A DNA stretch of 6,574 bases from positions 1-6,574 of the forward strand of contig JANWZU010000049.1 of assembly GCA_025054795.1 (NCBI GenBank), read 5' to 3'. Shown piece after piece: positions 1 to 5,397 of the stretch. The number at the start of each line of letters is the position of its first letter. Position 1 is the first letter of the stretch. Below the pieces are notes generated by a model. The model ran no database searches. It was given only the letters and a program-made list of their open reading frames with translations, and was not told the DNA's origin. Position numbers and translations under genes: made by a program. This stretch comes from Candidatus Caldarchaeum sp. (lineage in GTDB: Archaea; Thermoproteota; Nitrososphaeria_A; Caldarchaeales; Caldarchaeaceae).

Positions 1-1483
1 CAGGCCATCCGTCGACGACAACCACCAAGGCTGTCATGCCCCGGTCCTGAAACCTCCCAACAGCTTCTTCGACATTCTCAGCCGCTGTGTCAAGCATCCT
101 CAAACTTCCGACAGCAACCTCACGGCCCTCCACAACAGCCCTAACACCCACGCCCGGCGTGTATGCGAATCCATAAGGCTCTGGAACATCCAGCCCAGCC
201 TGCTCAGCGTATCTAACCACAGCCCTCCCAACAGGATGCTCCGAGCCTTTCTCAGCGGCCGCCGCAAGACGTATCACCTCAGCCTTTTCGAATCTTTCGA
301 AAGCCATCACATCCACAACAGACGGCTCACCCACAGTCAACGTGCCCGTCTTGTCGAAAACAACCGTGTCAACCCCGCTGGCTCTCTCAACCTGTTCACC
401 GCCTTTAATCAGCACGCCGATCTCAGCGCCTCTGCCCACTCCCACAACTAGGGCTGCAGGCGTTGCGAGTCCTAGGGCGCATGGACATGCAACTATCAGC
501 ACGGCCACGAAGGCGACGAAACCTGTTGGGAATGCGGAGCCTTCGACAGCTGTCCAAGCTACGAGCGAGAGGAGGGCTACGGCTACGACGGCTGGGACGA
601 AGTAGGATGCGACTCTGTCGGCCAGCCTTTCGACAGGGGCTTTGCCGGCCTGCGCTTTTTCAACGAGGTCGATTATCTGCGCCAGCACGGTGTCGGAGCC
701 GACTCTTGTGGCTTTGACCTTGATGAAGCCTGTTTTGTTCATAGTGCCGCCGATGACTTCGTCGCCCTCAGCCTTGTCGACGGGCGTGCTTTCGCCTGTG
801 AGCATCTTCTCGTCCAGAGAGGCGTGGCCTTCAACTATCACCCCGTCTGTGGGGATTTTCTCCCCCGGCCTTACCACCATCACGTCGCCCACACGCACCT
901 GCTCGACGGGAACCTCCACCTCAGCCCCGCCCCTCAAAACCCTCGCCGTCGAAGGCCTGAGCTCCATCAGCCTCCGCACGGCGTCGGAGGCCCTCAGCCT
1001 AACACGATGCTCCAGAACCCTGCCCAGAAGGATGAAGGCGATTATCAGCGCCGAGACCTCGAAGTAGGTTCCGTGGGGAAAGCTGTGCGGGAGGAAAGTC
1101 ACCAAGGTGCTGTATCCCCACGCCGCAGTTGTTCCGACAGCTATCAACGTGTCCATGTTCGCAGCCCTAGCCCTCAAGGCGTGAGCCATCCCTCTGTAGA
1201 ACCTGAAGCCTGCGACGAACTGCACAGGCGTGGTGAGGAAAAACATGGCCACGTCGTTCAAACGGCTGGGAAGCAAGGGCAGCCACATCAGAGCGAGAGC
1301 AGGCAACCCCAAGGCGAAGCTCATCAACGTCAACATCCGCAGCCTGCGGAACTCAGCCTCCGGAGCGACGAAAGTCAGCCGGCACGACTCGCTGCAGAAA
1401 AAATACTCCCGGCCCCTAACCGTCGCCCTAAGAGCTTCAGCCGACTCCTCGACATACATCCCGCAGACAGGGTCCTTAGCCAT
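1..1483 (-). CDS. copA: Copper-translocating P1B-type ATPase with N-terminal YHS domain (3' end outside window)
   Basis: This is an ATP-driven Cu(I)/Ag(I) exporter of the inner (cytoplasmic) membrane. The reading frame is open from an ATG at 1483 to the left edge, giving 494 codons. A YHS-type metal-binding domain comes first (DPVCGM at residues 4-9, FCSESC at 29-34) in place of the usual HMA domain. Hydrophobic helices follow from about residue 50, including the NMDTLIAVGTTAAW stretch typical of Cu ATPases. The actuator TGES is at 229-232, the intramembrane CPC metal site at 333-335, the phosphorylated aspartate is D377 in DKTGT, and the nucleotide-domain SEHP is around H416. CPC favours Cu(I)/Ag(I) over the CPH type. 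The hinge GDGxND and last helices fall beyond the window, so intactness cannot be judged. An in-frame ATG at 1495 would add MWWW; I prefer 1483, which starts at MAKDPVCGM and sits about 28 bp after a TATA-like box. It is divergent from trm5. Confidence 0.93.
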   Translation of the reverse strand, partial: MAKDPVCGMYVEESAEALRATVRGREYFFCSESCRLTFVAPEAEFRRLRMLTLMSFALGLPALALMWLPLLPSRLNDVAMFFLTTPVQFVAGFRFYRGMAHALRARAANMDTLIAVGTTAAWGYSTLVTFLPHSFPHGTYFEVSALIIAFILLGRVLEHRVRLRASDAVRRLMELRPSTARVLRGGAEVEVPVEQVRVGDVMVVRPGEKIPTDGVIVEGHASLDEKMLTGESTPVDKAEGDEVIGGTMNKTGFIKVKATRVGSDTVLAQIIDLVEKAQAGKAPVERLADRVASYFVPAVVAVALLSLVAWTAVEGSAFPTGFVAFVAVLIVACPCALGLATPAALVVGVGRGAEIGVLIKGGEQVERASGVDTVVFDKTGTLTVGEPSVVDVMAFERFEKAEVIRLAAAAEKGSEHPVGRAVVRYAEQAGLDVPEPYGFAYTPGVGVRAVVEGREVAVGSLRMLDTAAENVEEAVGRFQDRGMTALVVVVDGWP

Positions 1484-1508
1484 CCACCACCACATCCAGC
1501 CGGACGCC

Positions 1509-1514
1509 TTTTAG
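1509..1514 (-). promoter_or_regulatory. TATA-like box for the copper ATPase
   Basis: On the minus strand the bases read CTAAAA, centred about 28 bp before the ATG at 1483, the spacing expected for an archaeal leaderless transcript. The CTTAAG at 1528-1533 is palindromic and is an alternative, which would give a leader of roughly 20 nt. There is no separate, well-spaced Shine-Dalgarno; GGTGGTGG directly abuts the ATG. Confidence 0.35.
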
Positions 1515-1520
1515 GGTTTT

Positions 1521-1543
1521 GCAAACACTTAAGCAGGGTTTGC
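1521..1543. promoter_or_regulatory. Inverted repeat around the TATA box (possible operator)
   Basis: GCAAAC at 1521-1526 and GTTTGC at 1538-1543 form perfect 6-bp arms separated by 11 bp. The spacer contains the CTTAAG TATA candidate, so a dimeric protein bound here would block the basal machinery. It lies between the copper exporter and trm5. A metal-responsive repressor is a natural guess, but no regulator gene is in view and the site is seen only once. Confidence 0.4.
1528..1533 (+). promoter_or_regulatory. TATA-like box for trm5
   Basis: CTTAAG is centred about 25 bp before the GTG at 1555 and 28 bp before the TTG at 1558. This matches the spacing seen at the other first genes in the window and suggests a leaderless trm5 mRNA. 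Being palindromic, it could also serve the divergent copper ATPase gene. Confidence 0.45.
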
Positions 1544-1554
1544 GTTTTTGAAAG

Positions 1555-2538
1555 GTGTTGGAAGCCAGCAGGCTTGCGGTGAGGGTTCCGAGGACGAGGG
1601 CTGAGGAGGTGAGGCGCATGCTTCTAAGGCAGGGCTTGTACGACGGCTCACGCAGCATCGTCGAATCCGGCGACAGCGTGCTGATGCCTGTGCTAGGCTA
1701 CCCGCAGATAGGGTTCGAGGTTGTTGAAGCAGACCTTCCTGCAAGCAAGAGGCCGAGACCCGTTTCCATGAGGGCTGCCTTCGACATAGTCGGAGACATA
1801 GCTGTGTTGAACGACATGGACCTCTCGCCCGAGAAAGCACATGAGCTTGCTTTGGAGATAGTTGGCCGGCATCGGCGTGTGAGGACGGTGCTTCAGAAGA
1901 CGGCTGAGGTCTCTGGGGAGGAGAGGGTTGCTTCTTACCGTGTTGTTTACGGCGAGGCTGATACGGAGACTGTTCACCGGGAGTCGGGATGCTTGTTCAA
2001 GCTGGATGTCGCCCGGACGTTCTTCAGCCCGAGGCTTTCGGGTGAGCGGCTGAGGGTTGCGTCGCAGGTCGGCGAGGGCGAGACTGTGCTGGACATGTTC
2101 GCAGGCGTGGGGCCCTTCTCCATCATCATAGCACGCAGAAACCCGTCGGCAACCGTCTACGCCGTCGAGAAAAACCCCGCAGCCTTCAAGTATCTCTGCG
2201 AGAACATAGAGCTGAACAAGCTCAGAGGCCGTGTGAAGCCTTTCCAAGGAGACGCCGCCCAGACAGTCCCAGCCCTCGACACAAACTTCAACCGCATAAT
2301 CATGAACCTGCCCCACTCCTCAACAAAATATCTGCCGGCGGCCGTCGAGAAAGCGGCTGAAAAAGCAACAATCCACCTCTACGTCGTCGAGGACAGAAAA
2401 ACCCCCGGCTCAGCACGTCAAGCCGTCGAATCGTCTCTCAGAAACCTACAGATAGTTGGCGAACGCACGGTGAAGGAAGTTTCGCCTAAAGCGTTGATGA
2501 GAGTCTACGACATCAAGGTGGGCGGCTCGAGTCTTTAA
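1555..2538 (+). CDS. trm5: tRNA (guanine37-N1)-methyltransferase, Trm5 family
   Basis: This cytosolic enzyme moves a methyl group from S-adenosylmethionine to N1 of G37, next to the anticodon, preventing +1 frameshifting. The 327-aa protein has the archaeal Trm5 layout. A small N-terminal D1 domain (about residues 1-60) is followed by a linker with FDIVGDIAVLND, a D2 region with the TETVHRESGCLFKLDV signature, FSPRL (R160), and a Rossmann methyltransferase domain. The AdoMet loop is DMFAGVGPFS at 180-189, the acidic end of strand 2 is E205, and the catalytic-pocket motif is MNLP at 250-253; asparagine and NLP rather than DPP fits Trm5. The related wybutosine enzyme Tyw2/Taw2 shares the fold; full D1-D2-D3 architecture and NLP make Trm5 the better call, though paralogues (Trm5a/b/c) are not separable by eye. 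The GTG at 1555 and TTG at 1558 are both possible starts. The gene appears monocistronic. Confidence 0.92.
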   Translation: MLEASRLAVRVPRTRAEEVRRMLLRQGLYDGSRSIVESGDSVLMPVLGYPQIGFEVVEADLPASKRPRPVSMRAAFDIVGDIAVLNDMDLSPEKAHELALEIVGRHRRVRTVLQKTAEVSGEERVASYRVVYGEADTETVHRESGCLFKLDVARTFFSPRLSGERLRVASQVGEGETVLDMFAGVGPFSIIIARRNPSATVYAVEKNPAAFKYLCENIELNKLRGRVKPFQGDAAQTVPALDTNFNRIIMNLPHSSTKYLPAAVEKAAEKATIHLYVVEDRKTPGSARQAVESSLRNLQIVGERTVKEVSPKALMRVYDIKVGGSSL

Positions 2539-2550
2539 AGGGGAGGATGG

Positions 2551-2569
2551 TTTTTATCTGCTTATTTTC
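2551..2569 (+). terminator. T-rich stretch after trm5 (terminator and/or TATA element)
   Basis: Runs TTTTTAT and CTTATTTTC follow the trm5 stop by 12 bp. T-runs terminate archaeal transcription, so this may end trm5. The same bases, centred about 25-30 bp before 2581-2590, could equally be a TATA element for the structured stretch that follows. The sequence alone does not decide between the two. Confidence 0.35.
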
Positions 2570-2580
2570 ACAGGCCCTTG

Positions 2581-2828
2581 GACGACTTTAACGCTGTGGT
2601 GTGCCCACCACGGTGCGGATGCGGGAGGATACACACCGTCTGCCGTAGAGTTTGAAGTACGATGCGAAAGCTTGCGAGGATGAGGGCTGGGCCTTCCGAG
2701 TCGATGTTCGGAGGGTGCAGAGGGTCCATGTCTTTGGCAAGAGAGGCCGAGCAGGAGCACTTAACCGCAGCACGTTGGCCGAAGTCTTGGCAAGGAGGCG
2801 GGGCTCGCCGCCATCTTTAATTGACGGA
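2581..2828 (+). ncRNA. Candidate structured RNA between trm5 and hisD (no family recognised)
   Basis: This gap has no protein I can support; the longest plus-strand frame (2652-2897) runs into hisD and resembles nothing. It contains successive stems: 2596-2601 with 2606-2611 (GTGGTG/CACCAC, 4-nt loop); 2615-2621 with 2637-2643; 2692-2699 with 2708-2715 (CCTTCCGA/TCGGAGGG, 8 bp, 8-nt loop); 2738-2742 with 2785-2789, enclosing 2745-2750 with 2775-2780 (GGCCGA/TTGGCC); and 2797-2801 with 2808-2812 (GGCGG/CCGCC). Three of these stems need G-U pairs that exist only in a plus-strand RNA. T-runs lie just before and after (2551-2555 and 2829-2833). I see no tRNA T-loop, no RNase P or SRP core motif, no 5S signature and no C/D boxes. 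It could be an independent RNA, a hisD leader, or chance pairing in GC-rich DNA. Confidence 0.3.
2814..2820 (+). promoter_or_regulatory. TATA-like box for hisD
   Basis: CTTTAA with flanking T/A bases is centred about 30 bp before the TTG at 2848. It overlaps the alternative TTG start at 2821, which argues that translation begins downstream at 2848 on a leaderless or nearly leaderless mRNA. Confidence 0.4.
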
Positions 2829-2847
2829 TTTTTGTTGTTTTGGAGGC

Positions 2848-4146
2848 TTGAGGTTTTTCAGAGTCGCGAGGCAGAACGTCCAAACAGTCGTGGATGAGAT
2901 AGCGTCGTCGAGGAAGCCTATTGACGTTTACGTCGACTACGTCAGGAAGATTGTCGAAGATGTGAAAACGAGGGGCGATGAGGCTCTGATGGAGTATGCG
3001 AGGCGCTTCGACTCGTCTCGTCTGACGATCGAAGACATACTCGTTCCGAGAAAAAGGCTCGCAGAGGCATACAACCAGCTCGACGACAGGGCTAGGAAAG
3101 CTCTTCGGAAAGCTGCTGAAAACATCTCGAAGCTCTGCAGCTCGCAGCTCAGAAGGCTCAGCTTCGTCAGAAACCTCGAACAGGGAGTCAAGGTTGTCCT
3201 GAGGCCGGCTCCGCTGCATTCGGTGGGCTGCTACGTCCCGGGAGGGCTGGCCAGCTATCCCAGCACGGCTTTGATGACAGTCGTGCCCGCTAAAGTTGCA
3301 GGTGTTCCGAGGGTTGTCGTCTGCACCCCGCCCGCCTCGGAAGGGTTGTTGAATGACGCTGTGCTTGCGGCGCTCTATGTGGCTGGGGCTGATGAGGTCT
3401 ACGCAGTAGGGGGGCCTCATGCTGTTGCGGCGATGGCTTACGGAACTGAGACGGTCAGGCGTGTTGAAAAAATCGTGGGGCCGGGAGGGCCGTACGTGAC
3501 GGCCGCGAAGAAGGTTGTGAGCGGAGACGTGCCGGTTGACATGCTTGCGGGGCCGACGGAGCTTTTGGTTTTCGGCGACGACGTGAGGGATGCGGAGGAT
3601 ATTGCGCTGGAGATGTGTGCGCAGGCGGAGCACAGCGAGGACACGCTGGTTGGTTTGGCCACGACTTCGGACGAGTTGGCCAACGAGGTTCTGAAGTATG
3701 TGAAGCTGATTGCGTCTAGGCTGGAGCGTGGGAAGACCATCGAGAGCTCGCTGGAGAAAAACGGCTACGTTGCCGTCTGCGACAGCCTCACGACAGTCGT
3801 CGAGCTGGTTCAATCCCTAGCGCCCGAGCACTTCTTCATCACATCCAAACCCGACAAGATAGCTCCATACGTTTCCAACGTAGGACTCATGTCGGTGGGC
3901 AGACACACCTCGCCTGCTCTCTGCGACTACGTCGTCGGCGTCAACCACGTTCTCCCCACCTCCGGACAGGCTCGTGTTAGAGGAGGGCTGAGCGTCCTAG
4001 ACTACGTGAAGCTGGCGACGGAGGTGCGTGTTCTGAAGGGGGCTGCCAAGAGGCTGGGTAGGCATGCGGCTGTTCTGGCTAGGGCTGAGGGCTTAACGGC
4101 TCACGCTGCTGCGGCTGGCCGTCTGCTCGACGAGAAACATGGATAG
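2848..4146 (+). CDS. hisD: Histidinol dehydrogenase
   Basis: HisD catalyses the last two steps of histidine synthesis, oxidising L-histidinol to L-histidine with two NAD+ and a bound zinc ion in the cytosol. The protein matches the family over its whole length: GDEALMEYARRFD near the N-terminus, YVPGGLASYPST, IVGPGGPYVTAAK and VDMLAGPTE in the NAD/substrate region. Counting from the TTG at 2848 (432 aa), the expected zinc and catalytic residues are Q259, H262 (AQAEH), E327 and H328 (APEHF), D360 (CDYVVG) and H419 (LTAHAAAAGRL). These positions coincide almost exactly with the E. coli numbering I know (Q259, H262, E326, H327, D360, H419), supporting this start. The frame extends up to a TTG at 2821, but that codon overlaps the TATA-like box. 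GGAGG at 2842-2846 is only 1 nt from the start, too close to act as a normal ribosome site. No other his gene is nearby. The 3' end overlaps the convergent glycosylase gene by 68 bp. Confidence 0.95.
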   Translation: MRFFRVARQNVQTVVDEIASSRKPIDVYVDYVRKIVEDVKTRGDEALMEYARRFDSSRLTIEDILVPRKRLAEAYNQLDDRARKALRKAAENISKLCSSQLRRLSFVRNLEQGVKVVLRPAPLHSVGCYVPGGLASYPSTALMTVVPAKVAGVPRVVVCTPPASEGLLNDAVLAALYVAGADEVYAVGGPHAVAAMAYGTETVRRVEKIVGPGGPYVTAAKKVVSGDVPVDMLAGPTELLVFGDDVRDAEDIALEMCAQAEHSEDTLVGLATTSDELANEVLKYVKLIASRLERGKTIESSLEKNGYVAVCDSLTTVVELVQSLAPEHFFITSKPDKIAPYVSNVGLMSVGRHTSPALCDYVVGVNHVLPTSGQARVRGGLSVLDYVKLATEVRVLKGAAKRLGRHAAVLARAEGLTAHAAAAGRLLDEKHG

Positions 4147-4699
4147 GCTGTTTCGGAGGCTTCTCCAGCCTTCTGACAGGCGGGCTGTTTTTACGTGAAA
4201 CCCAAGGGCTTCCCGCCACGAAGAACCGTAAAAGGCGGTTTACGCTTCCAGTCACTCCTATCCGCCGGCTGACCGCAACCCTGTCGTAAACGTATCCGTC
4301 GTCCTCCAGCCACATCCTTTCAGACACGCAGAGGTCGAGGCCGTCGAACGACCTGTCAACGCCGAGGGATCTGCAAAGCCTACCCGGCCCGTCGAGCCTA
4401 TCCTCAACGTTGGCAAGAGGCTCCGCAGCCCTGATCAAAACGGCTTCGCCCCCGCCTCTGACGACGTTCATGCAATAATGTGTGTGAACCATGTAGACGT
4501 ACAGGGTGCCGGGTGGGCCGAACATGCTTCTGTTTCTGTTTGTCATTCCTCTGTAGGCGTGGTTGGCTTTGTCGTGCTTGACGTAGGCCTCGACTTCGAC
4601 GATTCTGCATCTTTTGTCGCCGACTGCTAAGACCTTCCCGAGAAGAAGCTTCGCAAGCTCAACCGTGTCCCTGTCGTAGAACCACCTCCCCAGCCTCAA
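4079..4699 (-). CDS. 3-methyladenine (alkyladenine) DNA glycosylase, AAG/MPG family
   Basis: This enzyme flips alkylated or deaminated purines (3-methyladenine, hypoxanthine, ethenoadenine) out of DNA and cuts the glycosidic bond, starting base-excision repair. Family motifs run in order: RWFYDRDTVELAKLLLGK at the N-terminus, IVEVEAY (catalytic E37, stacking Y39), NHAYRGMTNRNRSMF (H47), GTLYVY (64-69), YCMN (N78, matching human N169), VLIRAAEPL and GPGRLCRSLGV. Members normally end near the GSPxVSR motif, here R169; this protein continues for 37 residues rich in Pro, Gln and Arg (170-206) that overlap hisD antisense. I choose the TTG at 4699 because GGTGAT (4710-4705) then lies at a normal ribosome-site distance; the in-frame TTG at 4705 would touch that site. 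It is the second gene of an operon, starting 16 bp after the uracil glycosylase stop. Confidence 0.9.
   Translation of the reverse strand: MRLGRWFYDRDTVELAKLLLGKVLAVGDKRCRIVEVEAYVKHDKANHAYRGMTNRNRSMFGPPGTLYVYMVHTHYCMNVVRGGGEAVLIRAAEPLANVEDRLDGPGRLCRSLGVDRSFDGLDLCVSERMWLEDDGYVYDRVAVSRRIGVTGSVNRLLRFFVAGSPWVSRKNSPPVRRLEKPPKQPIHVSRRADGQPQQREPLSPQP
4157..4192 (+). terminator. Possible terminator after hisD
   Basis: A small hairpin (AGGCT at 4157-4161, AGCCT at 4167-4171, 5-nt loop) lies 10 bp after the hisD stop, and a TTTTT run follows at 4188-4192. In archaea the T-run is the more meaningful part. The site lies inside the opposite-strand glycosylase gene. Confidence 0.3.
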
Positions 4700-4704
4700 C
4701 CACA

Positions 4705-4712
4705 ATCACCCC
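4705..4712 (-). promoter_or_regulatory. Shine-Dalgarno site of the alkyladenine glycosylase gene
   Basis: On the minus strand the bases read GGGGTGAT, close to the archaeal consensus GGAGGTGAT. It favours the TTG at 4699 over 4705 as the start. It is the only well-placed Shine-Dalgarno I find in the window, and it serves the only gene internal to an operon, which is the usual archaeal pattern. Confidence 0.55.
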
Positions 4713-4715
4713 GGT

Positions 4716-5303
4716 TCATGCGTCGTCGAGTGTTTTCTGTTTCTTGAAAGCCTTGAGGCTTTCGAGAAGCTGCTTGGCTTTCTCGATGTCTTTGAAGAAC
4801 GTTGTTTTGTTGGCTGGGTTGTACAAGGCCGCCGCCGGATGGTATGTGCAGAAGTAGACTACGTCGTCTTTCTCGAAGGCCTTGCCACGGACGGACGAAA
4901 CCGAGGGCTTTCCCAGCAGAGTCTGGACAGCCACGGACCCCAGCAGAATAACCATCCTCGGCTTGACTGCGGCCATCTGCCTGTATAGATATGTGCTCAC
5001 GCATGTTTCACGCTCCTCGGGCAGCGGCTCCCTGTTGTCGGGAGGACGGCATTTGACGACGTTGGTTATGAAGACTTCTTCACGACGCAGCCCCGCCTTC
5101 TCCAACGCCTCTGTCAAAAGCCTGCCAGACCTGCCGACGAAAGGCCTGCCCTGCGCATCCTCCTCCTCGCCGGGGCCCTCGCCCACAACCATGACCTCAG
5201 CATCCCGCCTCCCCTCGCCCGGCACCGTGTTGGTCCTGCTCCTCCAGAGCGGGCAAAGCCTGCAAAGCCTGATCTCCTCAGCAACCTCCTCCAGCGACGA
5301 CAT
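4716..5303 (-). CDS. udg: Family 4 uracil-DNA glycosylase (iron-sulfur type, UDGa)
   Basis: This enzyme removes uracil, mostly arising from cytosine deamination, from DNA and starts base-excision repair; family 4 is typical of thermophilic archaea and bacteria. The 195-aa length is normal. The four [4Fe-4S] cysteines are C14 and C17 (CRLC), C85 (NVVKCRPP) and C101 (ETCVSTYL). The active-site loop is GEGPGEEEDAQGRPFVGRSG at 41-60, where GEGPG and the following acidic residues match the family, and the DNA-contacting motif is HPAAALYNP at 155-163. The lysine-rich C-terminus (KAFKKQKTLDDA) is ordinary. The ATG at 5303 gives the expected N-terminus and sits about 29 bp after a TATA-like box. It is the first gene of a two-gene repair operon and is divergent from a KaiC-like ATPase. 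Confidence 0.95.
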   Translation of the reverse strand: MSSLEEVAEEIRLCRLCPLWRSRTNTVPGEGRRDAEVMVVGEGPGEEEDAQGRPFVGRSGRLLTEALEKAGLRREEVFITNVVKCRPPDNREPLPEERETCVSTYLYRQMAAVKPRMVILLGSVAVQTLLGKPSVSSVRGKAFEKDDVVYFCTYHPAAALYNPANKTTFFKDIEKAKQLLESLKAFKKQKTLDDA

Positions 5304-5328
5304 CCAGCACTTCTCAGCTTAACGCCGT

Positions 5329-5335
5329 AATATTT
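5329..5335 (-). promoter_or_regulatory. TATA-like box for the uracil glycosylase operon
   Basis: On the minus strand AAATATT is centred about 29 bp before the ATG at 5303, consistent with a leaderless operon mRNA. No Shine-Dalgarno is seen before the ATG. Confidence 0.45.
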
Positions 5336-5367
5336 GGCCTTTGTCGAACAACCTGACTACCATTACT

Positions 5368-5375
5368 CTTAATAC
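5368..5375 (+). promoter_or_regulatory. TATA-like box for the KaiC-like gene
   Basis: CTTAATAC is centred about 26 bp before the ATG at 5398. It supports that ATG over the in-frame TTG at 5341, which lies upstream of the box. With the opposing box at 5329-5335, the 94-bp gap holds two separate, non-overlapping divergent promoters. Confidence 0.5.
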
Positions 5376-5397
5376 GTTGCTCTCCAGAGATGAATGC

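Noticed and set aside
1091..1100. GAGGAAAGTC, resembling the conserved RNase P RNA core
   Set aside because: It sits inside the copper ATPase coding region (opposite strand), and none of the partner motifs of RNase P RNA are nearby.
824..1582. 252-aa plus-strand open frame
   Set aside because: It lies opposite the copper ATPase, is rich in His/Pro/Arg/Ser as expected from the complement of GC-rich coding DNA, and has no family features.
1693..2316. 207-aa minus-strand open frame
   Set aside because: It is antisense to trm5 with no family signature.
2675..2710. Possible C/D-box small RNA (a GGATGA near-match to box C)
   Set aside because: No CTGA box D occurs anywhere in the gap, so the pair of boxes is incomplete.
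2590..2720. Possible tRNA with introns between trm5 and hisD
   Set aside because: There is no T-loop of GTTCRA type and no consistent acceptor or anticodon stem.
2821..2847. Nine-residue extension of HisD from TTG 2821
   Set aside because: It overlaps the TATA-like element, adds an unusual Cys/Phe-rich N-terminus, and shifts the active-site numbering away from the family.
2649..2897. Small plus-strand frame upstream of and overlapping the hisD start
   Set aside because: It begins with a TTG, shows no family resemblance, overlaps the first 50 bases of hisD in another frame and spans the hisD TATA-like box.
2761..3813. 350-aa minus-strand open frame
   Set aside because: It is antisense to hisD, has an Arg/His-rich composition and no recognisable domain; hisD is unambiguous on the other strand.
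5341..5397. N-terminal 19-residue extension of the KaiC-like protein starting at TTG 5341
   Set aside because: It lies upstream of and across the TATA-like box at 5368-5375, and family similarity begins only after the ATG at 5398.
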